From an uncultured Acidimicrobiales bacterium (GTDB lineage: Bacteria; Actinomycetota; Acidimicrobiia; Acidimicrobiales; Hopanoidiivorantaceae), in NCBI GenBank assembly GCA_958295755.1, contig OY282367.1, positions 1,430,022-1,494,021 of the forward strand: 64,000 nucleotides of DNA, given 5' to 3'. Numbering within the stretch: position 1 is the stretch's first letter; the number at the start of each line of letters is the position of its first letter. The notes beneath the pieces are model-generated. The model saw only the letters and a program-made list of their open reading frames with translations. It did not search any database and was not told where the DNA came from. Both the position numbers and the translations under genes were made by a program. Of this stretch, positions 7,130-16,366 are shown one piece after another.

Positions 7130-9856
7130 ATGTCTTCATCACTCGTCATCGTTGAATCCCCTGCTAAGGCCCGTACCATCTCGAGCTACTTGGGTGACGA
7201 CTACATCGTGGAGTCGTCCATCGGGCACATTCGCGACCTGCCCAAGACAGCAGCTGAGATACCAGCTAGCTACAAAGGCGAGTCGTGGGCACGCCTAGGC
7301 ATAGATGTAGACAACGACTTCAAAGCCATCTATGTGGTGGACAAAGACAAACGCAAGCACATCAACAGCCTCAAGAAGCTGGCAAGCAGCGTGGACACTA
7401 TCTATCTGGCCACCGACGAAGACCGAGAAGGTGAAGCCATCGCTTGGCACCTGCTAGAAGAGCTTTCTCCACCTACCAATGTGGAAGTCAAGCGTATGGT
7501 GTTTCACGAGATAACCAAGTCGGCCATCCTCAACGCCGTGGAAGAACCCAGAGACATAGACATCCGCCTAGTGGAAGCTCAAGAAGCTAGACGAATGTTG
7601 GATCGCCTCTACGGATTTGAAGTCTCACCTGTGCTTTGGAAAAAAATCAAGCCCAAACTCTCAGCTGGGCGGGTACAGAGCGTAGCTGTGCGCATTGTGG
7701 TCGACAGAGAGCGCGAGCGAATGCAGTTCGTCACCGCAGAGTATTGGAGCGTGGAAGCGACTTTGGCTACTGGAAGCACATCAGGCACAGGCGCATCAGG
7801 CTCAAACACATTAGGCACGGCCTCGAACACCTTTGAAGCGGCGGTTACTGAGCTAGATGGTAAGCGAATAGCAGTAGGCAAAGACTTCAACGACAAGGGA
7901 GAGTTAGCGAAATCTTCTGGTAAAAAAGCCGAGAGAAGCAACTTGATCTTGCTTGATGAAACCTCTGCCCGCCAGCTCGGCGACAACTTACAGAGCCAGC
8001 AGGCTGAAGTCTCAGACATGACAGTAAAGCCCTATTCTCGTAGCCCTTATCCTCCGTTTATAACCTCCACCCTGCAGCAAGAGGCATCCAACAGGCTGCG
8101 CCTCTCTTCAGCCGACACCATGCGAGCAGCACAAGGTCTGTATGAAAAAGGTCTCATCACCTATATGCGCACCGACAGCACAACTCTCTCTGAGGCTGCC
8201 ATCAAATCAGCTCGGGCGATAATCAAGAAAAAGTTTGGAAACGACTATCTGCCAACAAAGTCTCGGATTTGGAAAAACAAGGTTAAGAACGCCCAAGAAG
8301 CTCACGAAGCAATTCGCCCCTCTGGTAGCTTCTCCACACCTCAAGAGGTAGCAAACAAAGTGGAGAATTCTCGTGAGGCACAGCTCTATGACCTCATCTA
8401 CAAGCGCACCCTAGCCAGCCAGATGACTGACGCAGTCGGCAAGACAGCATCTGTGAAACTCAACGCCCCGGCCGGCGAACAGGTGGCAACCTTGGCTGCA
8501 TCGGGCACTGTTATCACCCACCCCGGCTGGCAAGCTGTGTATGCTGACGCAGCAAGCGACACCTCAGCAAACGCTACCTCAGCAAGCGACGCCTCAGCAA
8601 GAGCTGGTAGCAGACAGGGTGACACTTCTAGCGGCAATCTTCCGCCAATGAGCAAGGGCGACACTCTCGGCATAACTGCTACTGAAGCCACTGGGCACAG
8701 CACTAAACCCCCCGCTCGCTATACCGAGGCAACCTTGGTGAAGCGTCTGGAAGAGCTAGGCGTGGGCCGCCCATCTACCTACGCAACCATCATGCGCACA
8801 ATCGTAGACAGAGGCTATGTCCACAAAAACGGCAACCAGCTAGTGCCTAACTTCACAGCCTTCAGCGTGGTAAACCTACTGGCCACTCACTTCCCCGACC
8901 TGGTGGATTACGCCTTCACCGCCCGCATGGAAGACGACTTGGATCGTATCGCAAGCGGCGAACAGCAGCGCATTCCTTGGCTCACGGATTTCTATTTCGG
9001 TAGCGAAGACGACACCCTCGGGTTGAAAACTCTGGTCTCGGAGCATCTTGACGAGATAGACCCACGCAAGATAAACGAAGTCCTGTTGGGAGCTGATGAG
9101 AACGGCGAGCCGGTAACTGTCCGTGTAGGTCGCTACGGCCCCTATGTGCGACGAGGCGACGACACAACCTCCATCCCCGATGACATCTTGCCTGACGAGC
9201 TGACAGTGGAAAAAGCTCTGTCGTATCTCTCGGTTCCCGATGTCAAGGTGTTGGGGACAGACCCTGACACAGGCGAACAAATAACCCTGCGTAGCGGCCG
9301 CTACGGCCCCTATGTGCAACTAGGCGAAGGCGACAAGCCTAGTGACAAACCCAAACGCTCTTCCTTATTCGCCTCTATGACCCCAGAAACCGTAACGCTG
9401 GAAGAAGCCGTCCAACTGCTGGGCTTGCCCCGTCTAGTAGGCACAGGCGAAGACGGCGAAGAGGTGCGAGTAGCCAACGGACGCTACGGCCCCTATGTGC
9501 AGGCGGGCAAAGAAACCCGCTCACTGGAATCAGAAGAGCAGCTACTAACGATAACCCTAGAAGAGTGCCAAACCCTCCTAAGTCAGCCCAAAACCAGAGG
9601 TGGCCAATCCCGACAACCTAAAGTGCTACGAGAAATCGGCCCCCACCCCGAAACAGGTGCCCCTATAACCCTAAAAGACGGCCGCTACGGCCCCTATGTA
9701 ACCGACGGCAAAGACAACGCCTCGCTCCGCAAAGGCGACACCCCCGCCAACATCACAATAGAACGTGCTCTGGAACTCTTAGAACTCCGCCGAGAATTCA
9801 AAGCAAACAAACGCTCCACCCAAAAGTCACCCAGAAAGCGTAGCACAAAGAAATAG
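7130..9856 (+). CDS. topA: DNA topoisomerase I (type IA)
   Basis: A 908-residue enzyme relaxing negative supercoils. The Toprim domain carries VIVESPAKA (7-15) and TDEDREGEAIAWH (95-107). The catalytic Tyr is Y345 in GLITYMRTDST. The C-terminal part has at least four copies of GRYGPYV/RYGPYV, the actinobacterial Topo_C repeats, and ends in a Lys/Arg-rich tail. Two low-complexity Ser/Thr/Ala/Gly stretches, at ~211-235 and ~473-502, interrupt the core and look like expanded short repeats. The mRNA is probably leaderless. Confidence 0.96.
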   Translation: MSSSLVIVESPAKARTISSYLGDDYIVESSIGHIRDLPKTAAEIPASYKGESWARLGIDVDNDFKAIYVVDKDKRKHINSLKKLASSVDTIYLATDEDREGEAIAWHLLEELSPPTNVEVKRMVFHEITKSAILNAVEEPRDIDIRLVEAQEARRMLDRLYGFEVSPVLWKKIKPKLSAGRVQSVAVRIVVDRERERMQFVTAEYWSVEATLATGSTSGTGASGSNTLGTASNTFEAAVTELDGKRIAVGKDFNDKGELAKSSGKKAERSNLILLDETSARQLGDNLQSQQAEVSDMTVKPYSRSPYPPFITSTLQQEASNRLRLSSADTMRAAQGLYEKGLITYMRTDSTTLSEAAIKSARAIIKKKFGNDYLPTKSRIWKNKVKNAQEAHEAIRPSGSFSTPQEVANKVENSREAQLYDLIYKRTLASQMTDAVGKTASVKLNAPAGEQVATLAASGTVITHPGWQAVYADAASDTSANATSASDASARAGSRQGDTSSGNLPPMSKGDTLGITATEATGHSTKPPARYTEATLVKRLEELGVGRPSTYATIMRTIVDRGYVHKNGNQLVPNFTAFSVVNLLATHFPDLVDYAFTARMEDDLDRIASGEQQRIPWLTDFYFGSEDDTLGLKTLVSEHLDEIDPRKINEVLLGADENGEPVTVRVGRYGPYVRRGDDTTSIPDDILPDELTVEKALSYLSVPDVKVLGTDPDTGEQITLRSGRYGPYVQLGEGDKPSDKPKRSSLFASMTPETVTLEEAVQLLGLPRLVGTGEDGEEVRVANGRYGPYVQAGKETRSLESEEQLLTITLEECQTLLSQPKTRGGQSRQPKVLREIGPHPETGAPITLKDGRYGPYVTDGKDNASLRKGDTPANITIERALELLELRREFKANKRSTQKSPRKRSTKK

Positions 9857-9989
9857 TTAGGCACTGACAAGTGCTATTGTGACCTATTTGAGTTAGAACA
9901 AAATCTGGTCTTTTGGGTGACCTGAGATACTGCTACTACAATATATAGCACAATTTTAGGGGTTGTGCCCAGCTAGCTCCAGCTAGAGA

Positions 9990-10008
9990 AGCCTGCTATA
10001 ATCAGGCT
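9990..10008 (+). promoter_or_regulatory. Promoter with a 6-bp inverted repeat around the -10 box
   Basis: A perfect TATAAT (9997-10002) sits in the 7-nt centre of the inverted repeat AGCCTG/CAGGCT (9990-9995 and 10003-10008). The GTG start of the first catabolic-cluster gene follows 7 nt after TATAAT. This gives a leaderless promoter overlapped by a palindrome, a plausible repressor operator. No -35 is recognisable. Confidence 0.5.
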
Positions 10009-10009
10009 T

Positions 10010-10492
10010 GTGGCAGTTACGGGCATGAACCATGCGGTGTTGTATGTGAGAGACGCTCGGAGGCATAAGAAGTTTTATCAGGAGGTGCTGGGGTTTTCTA
10101 CGGTTACTGAAGATCCGGGCGGGGGGTTTGTGTTCATGCGGGCACCAGCCTCAGAGAATCATCACGATATTGCGTTCTTCACTGTGGGGCAAGGGGCGGG
10201 CAGATCGGAAGCTGGCAAGCGCACCGTGGGGATGTATCACATTGCTTGGGAAGTGCCATCGTTGGAAGAGCTGCAAAAAATGGAGGGGCGACTGAAGAAA
10301 GCGGGGGCGTTCGTGGGGGCAAGCGACCATGGCTGCAACAAGAGCCTCTATGCACACGACCCTGATGGGCTGGAGTTTGAAGTGATGTGGCTGGTGCCGC
10401 CTGAGCACTGGGGCGACGAGGAGGACAAAGCTATTATCCGCCCGTTGGACATCGCCAAAGAACGAGCTCGGTTTGCTTCAGTCACAACATGA
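10010..10492 (+). CDS. VOC-family dioxygenase/glyoxalase-like protein
   Basis: 160 residues in the vicinal oxygen chelate fold. MNHAVLYVRDARRHKKFYQEVLGF opens the first module. A second module has MYHIAWEVPSLEEL, and HDPDGLEFEVMW carries the terminal Glu ligand typical of extradiol dioxygenases and glyoxalases. The likely metal ligands are His8, the His in MYHIAW and the Glu in LEFEVMW. It is the first gene of the catabolic cluster, starts with GTG directly behind a TATAAT, and overlaps the next gene by 4 bp. The substrate is unknown. Confidence 0.82.
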   Translation: MAVTGMNHAVLYVRDARRHKKFYQEVLGFSTVTEDPGGGFVFMRAPASENHHDIAFFTVGQGAGRSEAGKRTVGMYHIAWEVPSLEELQKMEGRLKKAGAFVGASDHGCNKSLYAHDPDGLEFEVMWLVPPEHWGDEEDKAIIRPLDIAKERARFASVTT

Positions 10493-10887
10493 ACTCTCCC
10501 GCTCCTAGGGAACTACTCTTCTTCTTTGACGACGCTGCTTTCAGCGAGACCGAACGGCCCGGGTTTCGTAGGCGAGTCATCACGGGCGATGAGATGCAGC
10601 TTTGCTTTTGGCGGATTGCGGGGGGATCTTCGGGGTCGTTTCTTCACAAACATGACGAGAACGAACAGCTCGGGATCATTGTGCGGGGCGGGCTGGATTT
10701 CAGATGCAGCCCTGACCAGAGTGAAGAACGAGCAGTGCTGGGGCCGGGAGACTGTTATCTCGCCTACAAGGGCATCTGGCACGGCGACAGCATCTTCATT
10801 GGTGACGAAGAATATGACGAGTGCTGGATTTTGGACATTTTCGCACCACCTCGTAGCGACTTGATAGAGGGCGACTCTTATGGTTGA
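10489..10887 (+). CDS. Cupin-domain protein
   Basis: 132 residues forming a single small beta-barrel. The first cupin motif is visible as SFLHKHDENEQ with a downstream glycine-rich strand (VRGGLDFRC). The second follows as LGPGDCYLAYKGIWHGD. The His/Glu set suggests a bound metal. Such proteins often act as small isomerases, dioxygenases or sensors. It is translationally coupled to the VOC gene (ATGA overlap). Function within the pathway cannot be stated. Confidence 0.8.
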   Translation: MNSPAPRELLFFFDDAAFSETERPGFRRRVITGDEMQLCFWRIAGGSSGSFLHKHDENEQLGIIVRGGLDFRCSPDQSEERAVLGPGDCYLAYKGIWHGDSIFIGDEEYDECWILDIFAPPRSDLIEGDSYG

Positions 10888-10927
10888 ACTACTATGACAG
10901 AACTACTATGGCAGAACTACTATGATT
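10886..10927 (+). repeat. Tandem repeat, 14 bp x 3, containing the hyuA start codon
   Basis: Copies GAACTACTATGACA, GAACTACTATGGCA and GAACTACTATGATT follow each other. Each contains an ATG, and the last is the hyuA start at 10922. The 14-bp period puts the three ATGs in three different frames. Confidence 0.88.
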
Positions 10928-13054
10928 AGGCAATCCGCTACTCCTGCAGACTGGCGTCTCGCAGTGGACATCGGGGGGACTTTCACCGACTTCGTTCTGC
11001 TAAACGCAGCCGACGGTGAAATCGTCACCGAAAAAGTGCTCACCACACCCGAAGCTCCCCTAGATGCCGTGCGACGAGGCATCGGGGCTGTGCTTGGCAA
11101 AACATCAGGCAACAAAACATCGGGTAGCAAAATCTCACCTGCTGAGATCACAGCCCCTATCGTGCACGCCACAACGCTTGTTACCAATGCTCTCATAGAA
11201 GGGCACACGGCCAAAGCAGGGCTGGTTACCACCAAAGGCTTCGGCGATACTTTGCTGATTCGCGACGAGCACCGCTACGACATGTACGACCTACAGATTG
11301 AATTCGCCGAACCGCCTATCCCCCGCCAGCGCACCGTGGAGATAGACGAACGCACTTTGACCACAGGCGAAGTGCTACGCACGCCGTCTCCGCAAGAGTT
11401 AGACGCCGTAGCTTCACAGCTTGCGGAGATGGAAGTAGAGGCAGTGGCGATCTGCTTCTTACACGCCTATGTAAACGGTCACAACGAACAGGTCTGCGCC
11501 GAACACCTTAGCCAAGCTCTTGGTGTGCCCGTCTGCGTCTCGTCTGAAATATCGCCACAGATTCGCGAATTCCCGCGCATGTGCACTACAGCCGCCAACG
11601 CTGCCACGATGCCCGTCATCGGCCCGTATCTGACAGAGCTTGAAGCTTGGCTCAGAACCGAAGGCTTCGGTGGCGCACCCTTGATGATGCTCTCCAACGG
11701 CGGAGTCGTCTCGGCTAAAGATGCCGCCCTCGCACCGGTGCGACTGGTGGAATCTGGCCCGGCAGCGGGCGCGCATTCGGGCGCATGGTTTGCCAAACGG
11801 ATGGACGAGGCGAAACTGCTGTGCTTTGATATGGGCGGCACCACTGCCAAGTCGTGCCTGCTACACGATTTCGCCCCAGACCTCACCACCACCTTGGAAG
11901 TCGCCCGCATCTATCGCTTCAAGCACGGCTCAGGGCTGCCGCTCACCATCCCATCTATAGATCTTGTTGAGATAGGCGCAGGCGGCGGCAGCATCGCACG
12001 GGCCGACAACCTTGGGTTGCTCAAAGTGGGGCCAGAGTCTTCTGGGGCCGAACCGGGCCCGGCTTGTTACGCCCAAGGCGGCACCGACCCGACCGTCACA
12101 GACGCCGATGTGTTGCTCGGTCTCATCGCGCCGGAAGCTTTTCTGGGCGGCGACATGGCTTTGGACGCTTCACTCGCCGAAAAAGCCACAGCCAAGTTGG
12201 CTGGCGACCTCGCCTTGAGCCTGCCTGATCTGGCAGCTGGCATTCACGAAGTGGTAAACCAAAATATGGCCGCTGCCGCCCGCATGCACGCAGTAGAAAA
12301 AGGCACCGATTTGCGAGGCGTGCCGCTCATCGCTTTTGGTGGGGCTGGCCCTGTGCATGCCTGCGGAGTGGCTGAACTGCTGGAAGCCCCTCGGGTTATC
12401 TTCCCTCGCAACGCCGGAGTGCTTTCGTCTTTCGGCGCGCTCATCTCACCCGTGCAATACGACTTGGCTCGCTCTATGCCACGCCTGCTGGGAAAAGTTG
12501 ACCCTGCCGAGCGCGACGCCATGTTAGCTGAGATGCAAGAGCGAGGCCGTGAAGTGCTGGCAGCGGCAGGCGTGCCAGCGGGCAATGTGCGCTTCCGTTG
12601 CGGGATAGATATGCGCTATGCGGGGCAGGGCAACGAATTCACCGTCTGGATGAGCGAAAGCTGGACGAACGAAAGCGAAACAACCCAAGAAGCCGCCATA
12701 ACTGCTGGCTTTGAAGATAGCTACCGCAGGATATACGGCATGACCATCCCCGGACTCACCATAGAGTTGGTGACTTGGCGACTGCGGGCTTGGGCTGATC
12801 CTGATGTGGTGGAGCCGCCCCCGCTCTCTAGAAATTCTGACTCAGCACCTGAACCACACCAGGAACGACCTGTGACCTTTGCCAGAGGCTCAAAACCTGT
12901 TGGCACTCCAGTCTTTCACCGCTTTGACTTACAACCTGGCGACGCTTTGGCTGGCCCAGCCATTGTGGAAGAAAGAGAGACGACAGTGGTGCTGCGACCC
13001 GACTGGCAAGCTGTGGTCGCAGACGATGGTTCCATTGTTGCTGATAGCCCCTGA
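10922..13054 (+). CDS. hyuA: Hydantoinase/oxoprolinase subunit A
   Basis: 710 residues of the N-methylhydantoinase A / 5-oxoprolinase family, which uses ATP to open five-membered imide or lactam rings. The N-terminal nucleotide-binding signature is DIGGTFTDFVLL (residues ~15-26). Further family motifs are HATTLVTNALIEG, MLSNGGVVS, FDMGGTTAKSCL and FGGAGPVHACGVAELL. It pairs with hyuB 33 nt downstream, as expected for the two-subunit enzyme. The short repeat GKTSGNKTSGSKISP near residue 60 is a coding tandem duplication. The actual substrate cannot be deduced. Confidence 0.92.
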   Translation: MIRQSATPADWRLAVDIGGTFTDFVLLNAADGEIVTEKVLTTPEAPLDAVRRGIGAVLGKTSGNKTSGSKISPAEITAPIVHATTLVTNALIEGHTAKAGLVTTKGFGDTLLIRDEHRYDMYDLQIEFAEPPIPRQRTVEIDERTLTTGEVLRTPSPQELDAVASQLAEMEVEAVAICFLHAYVNGHNEQVCAEHLSQALGVPVCVSSEISPQIREFPRMCTTAANAATMPVIGPYLTELEAWLRTEGFGGAPLMMLSNGGVVSAKDAALAPVRLVESGPAAGAHSGAWFAKRMDEAKLLCFDMGGTTAKSCLLHDFAPDLTTTLEVARIYRFKHGSGLPLTIPSIDLVEIGAGGGSIARADNLGLLKVGPESSGAEPGPACYAQGGTDPTVTDADVLLGLIAPEAFLGGDMALDASLAEKATAKLAGDLALSLPDLAAGIHEVVNQNMAAAARMHAVEKGTDLRGVPLIAFGGAGPVHACGVAELLEAPRVIFPRNAGVLSSFGALISPVQYDLARSMPRLLGKVDPAERDAMLAEMQERGREVLAAAGVPAGNVRFRCGIDMRYAGQGNEFTVWMSESWTNESETTQEAAITAGFEDSYRRIYGMTIPGLTIELVTWRLRAWADPDVVEPPPLSRNSDSAPEPHQERPVTFARGSKPVGTPVFHRFDLQPGDALAGPAIVEERETTVVLRPDWQAVVADDGSIVADSP

Positions 13055-13087
13055 AGCTGGTAATTCCTGAAACTGAAGGAGAAACAA

Positions 13088-14710
13088 GTGTCTAAATCAA
13101 GCACTGCTAGCCCTGATACCGCTAGCCCAGCCAGCCCAACTCGAACCTTTGACGGGGTTGAGCTGGAGATACTTTGGCAGAGTCTCATCTCTACGGTCAA
13201 CGAGCAAGCCCGTTCGCTGCAGCGGTCGGCATTTAGCCCTATCGTGCGCGAGGCGGGCGACTTGGCTAACGCCGTCTTTGACAGACGAGGCAGGATGGTC
13301 GCCCAAGCCGTAACCGGCACACCCGGCCATATCAACTCTCTCGCTCGAGGGGCTGGGGCGATACTTGAGAGATACCCTCCAGATGAGCTCTCTCCCGGCG
13401 ATGTGCTCATCACCAATGACCCATATCTCACCGCCGGACAATTACTAGATGTGACCGTGCTCTATCCTGTGTTCAAAGAGAACCCGGACGGAACTAGCCG
13501 CGCTATCGCCTTTTTCGGCTCTACCATCCACCACACCGATGTGGGCGGCTACGGCATCGGCGCAGGAGCGCGAGATGTGTTTGAGGAAGGTCTCTGGATT
13601 CCCATCTGCAAGCTCATGCGAGGCGGCAGCCGCAATGAAGATGTGTGGGATTTCGTGCTAGCTAATGTGCGCGAACCCGACCATATGCAAGGCGACCTTC
13701 ATGCTCAGATGGCATCTGGAGAAGTCGGCGCGCAACGTCTGCTCACCCTGCTGGAAGAACACGACTTGAGCGACCTTGAAGACCTCTCAGATGAGATCAT
13801 CATTCGCTCCGAAGAAGCCACCAGAGACAGCATCCGCAACCTCCCCGCAGGCACATACAAAGCCTCAGCCAAGCTGGATCTAGCAGATGGCGAGATCATA
13901 GACATCTGCTGCGCGGTTACCATCAACCCGGAGGTAGGCGGGATACATGTGGACTATGACGGGTCTTCGCCTGCTAGTCGCTGGGGCATCAATGTGGTGC
14001 TCAACTACACTCACGCCTACACCACCTTCACGGTGCGCAGTGTGCTGAACCCTGAGATTCCCAACAATCACGGCAGCTTGGCTCCGATTTCGGTGGCGGC
14101 TCCTGAAGGCTCTATCGTGAATGCTGTGGTGCCTCAGCCCTGCACGGCCCGCCATGTGGTGGGGATGTTTCTGCCTAATGCCCTGCTCAAAGCTTTGGCG
14201 CAGGTGCGCCCCGAAGCGGCGATGGCTGAAGGGTCGGGGGCTGTCTGGACGATGCAGGTGAGCGGCAACAGAGAAGACAACAAGCCGTTCACGACAGCCA
14301 TGTTTACCTATGCAGGCGGCGTGGGTGGTCGTTATGCTAAGCCCGGCCTGTCGGCCTGTTCGTATCCGACAGGGGTGGCTGCTGTGCCTGTGGAGGTGGT
14401 GGAGACTTCTGCACCGTTGCGGTTTTTGTGTAAAGAGCTCAGAGAAAACTCTGGCGGGCAAGGTCGCCAACAAGGGGGCGCAGGTCAGACTGTGGAATTC
14501 ACGGTGGACACCACCAAACCTTGGCAGCTCAACGCAGTGACGAGCAGGCTGAGCGTTGCCCCTGAAGGTATTTTCGGCGGCGAAGCTGGTGCCTCTGGGC
14601 AGTTCTTGGTAAACGGGGAACCCGTGAGAACTCAGTCGCGCCTAGATATGCAGCCTGGCGATGTGGTGCGTTTGGACTTGCCCGGCGGCGGAGGCTACGG
14701 GGCAGACTGA
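13088..14710 (+). CDS. hyuB: Hydantoinase/oxoprolinase subunit B
   Basis: 540 residues of the hydantoinase B family, the obligate partner of HyuA. Conserved blocks include SLQRSAFSPIVREAGD, AQAVTGTPGHINSLARG, DVLITNDPYLTAGQL and FFGSTIHHTDVGGYGIGAGA. The C-terminal glycine-rich PGGGGYG is also typical. GAAGGAG lies 6 nt before the GTG start. The N-terminus has a short duplicated Ser/Pro/Thr-rich stretch not found in the core family. Confidence 0.92.
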   Translation: MSKSSTASPDTASPASPTRTFDGVELEILWQSLISTVNEQARSLQRSAFSPIVREAGDLANAVFDRRGRMVAQAVTGTPGHINSLARGAGAILERYPPDELSPGDVLITNDPYLTAGQLLDVTVLYPVFKENPDGTSRAIAFFGSTIHHTDVGGYGIGAGARDVFEEGLWIPICKLMRGGSRNEDVWDFVLANVREPDHMQGDLHAQMASGEVGAQRLLTLLEEHDLSDLEDLSDEIIIRSEEATRDSIRNLPAGTYKASAKLDLADGEIIDICCAVTINPEVGGIHVDYDGSSPASRWGINVVLNYTHAYTTFTVRSVLNPEIPNNHGSLAPISVAAPEGSIVNAVVPQPCTARHVVGMFLPNALLKALAQVRPEAAMAEGSGAVWTMQVSGNREDNKPFTTAMFTYAGGVGGRYAKPGLSACSYPTGVAAVPVEVVETSAPLRFLCKELRENSGGQGRQQGGAGQTVEFTVDTTKPWQLNAVTSRLSVAPEGIFGGEAGASGQFLVNGEPVRTQSRLDMQPGDVVRLDLPGGGGYGAD

Positions 14711-14760
14711 CAGGGGCAGATTAGCCGAGCAAACAATGAGTGTGACAGGGTACAACAGTA

Positions 14761-16353
14761 ATGAGTACAACTGAAAAAGCCACAGAGCATCAGGCGATAT
14801 GGGAAGAGCATCGCTCTTTCTCAGAAGTCTGGAATGCTTCGGTTGAGAACTATCCGCACAGGCCGTTTTTGCGCTTTGAGATATCTGAACACAAAGTAGC
14901 CGAATGGAGCTACTCGGAGTTTGATGAGCTTGTAGGGCGGGTAGCAGGCTCGCTAGCGAAAATGGGAGTCAACCAAGGTAGGTCGGTGCATTTGGCTCTG
15001 GCCAACTCGCCTTTGTTCGTGGTTGCTTGGTTAGCGACTTTGCGGCTCGGCGGCTGGATCGTGCCTTCCGACCCGCACGGGCGCGCCCCTGAGCTTGCCG
15101 ATCATATAACCCGCACGAACCCTGCTGTGAGCATCTGCGGAGCTGACCGGTCCGATGTCTATCGTGCTGCTGTGGATACCGACTCTGGCGAACCCCCCAA
15201 AGTGCTCTCATTGGAAGAATCCCCAGCAGGTATTGAAACTTTGGCAGATATCGCCGCAAGTTCTGTCCCGGCCAACCCAGCCAGCTCGCACTCAACTAGC
15301 TTGGCCGCTGTGGCTTTCACTTCTGGTACCACTGGTCGCCCCAAGGGAGTGGAAATAACCCAAGCCAACTACGCCTTCGCTGGCAAGATAATGGCCGAAG
15401 CAGCCAACCTTTGCGAAGAACACAGATGGCTAGTGGTGCTACCGCTTTTTCACGCCAACGCTCAGTATTACTCGTTTGCTTCAGCGATTTGGAGCGGGGC
15501 TTCTGTGGCACTGATGCCGTCTTTTTCGGCAAGCAGATTTCTCTCGCAAGCCAAGTCGCATCGAGCCACCCATGCCAGCCTTTTTGCCGCGCCGATGCGT
15601 ATGATCCTCGCCCGTGGGGCCAAACCTGTAGAAGGTTTGAAGTTGGAACATTGCTGGTTCGCTCAAAATGTCACATCGCAGCAACACGCACAGCTATCTG
15701 ACTTATTAGGTTGTCACCCCCGCCAGCTCTACGGCATGACTGAAACTATCCCTGCTGTGCTGAGTGACCAACTTGACGAGCTAGCAGATCCTTCTAGTAT
15801 GGGCAGAGTTACCTCGGGCTGTGCTGTACAAATCCAAGAGGAAGACGGTAGCGAGACAGCTAACGGCGAAGTCGGTGAGGTGGCTGTGGCAGGCGAGCCC
15901 GGCATCACCTTATTTAAGGGATATATGGACGACCCTGAAACCACTTCAGCATCGTTTCGCAAAGGTTGGTTCCTCACTGGCGACAGGGCTAGGCGCGACG
16001 AACACGGACGGCACTATTTTGCAGGGCGGCACTCTGAAATCCTTAAAGTGGCAGGTGAAAATGTGTCGGTAGTGGAGATAGAGCAAAGTTTGGCAGAGCA
16101 TCCTGATGTGCTGGAAGCTGCCGTGGTGGGCTGCCCCGATGCGATGCGCGACGAAGTGCCTGTGGGGTATGTGGTTGCCGCCGACCCAGCTTCGCCGCCA
16201 AGTGAAGAAAACCTGCGCCGCTGGTGTGAAGAACATCTCAGCAAACCTAAACGCCCCCAGAGCTTTACCTTGCTTGATGAGCTCCCCCGCACTTCCGTAG
16301 GCAAAATTCGAAAATTCCTGCTAGCTGAGCAAGCTGCAGGTTCCGTCTCCTAA
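14761..16353 (+). CDS. AMP-dependent acyl-CoA synthetase/ligase
   Basis: 530 residues of the ANL superfamily. The AMP-binding signature FTSGTTGRPKGVEIT is near residue 188. The A5 motif YGMTETIP, the A7 motif TGDRARRDEHG and the C-terminal catalytic Lys region RTSVGKIRKF follow in order. The reaction is adenylation of a carboxylate followed by thioesterification to CoA. It lies between the hydantoinase and Rieske genes, so it may activate an acid released by ring opening. Substrate unknown. No Shine-Dalgarno is evident at the ATG. Confidence 0.9.
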   Translation: MSTTEKATEHQAIWEEHRSFSEVWNASVENYPHRPFLRFEISEHKVAEWSYSEFDELVGRVAGSLAKMGVNQGRSVHLALANSPLFVVAWLATLRLGGWIVPSDPHGRAPELADHITRTNPAVSICGADRSDVYRAAVDTDSGEPPKVLSLEESPAGIETLADIAASSVPANPASSHSTSLAAVAFTSGTTGRPKGVEITQANYAFAGKIMAEAANLCEEHRWLVVLPLFHANAQYYSFASAIWSGASVALMPSFSASRFLSQAKSHRATHASLFAAPMRMILARGAKPVEGLKLEHCWFAQNVTSQQHAQLSDLLGCHPRQLYGMTETIPAVLSDQLDELADPSSMGRVTSGCAVQIQEEDGSETANGEVGEVAVAGEPGITLFKGYMDDPETTSASFRKGWFLTGDRARRDEHGRHYFAGRHSEILKVAGENVSVVEIEQSLAEHPDVLEAAVVGCPDAMRDEVPVGYVVAADPASPPSEENLRRWCEEHLSKPKRPQSFTLLDELPRTSVGKIRKFLLAEQAAGSVS

Positions 16354-16366
16354 TCTTGATATTGAA

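Noticed and set aside
8876..9319. A minus-strand open frame opposite topA
   Set aside because: It mirrors the GRYGPYV repeat region of topA and has no start signals of its own.
9858..9885. Rho-independent terminator after topA (GGCACT-GACA-AGTGCT)
   Set aside because: The stem is only about six pairs including a G-T, and no T-run follows. It is too weak to call.
13880..14473. A long minus-strand open frame opposite hyuB
   Set aside because: It lies wholly inside hyuB, has no recognisable motif, and has the composition expected of an antisense shadow.
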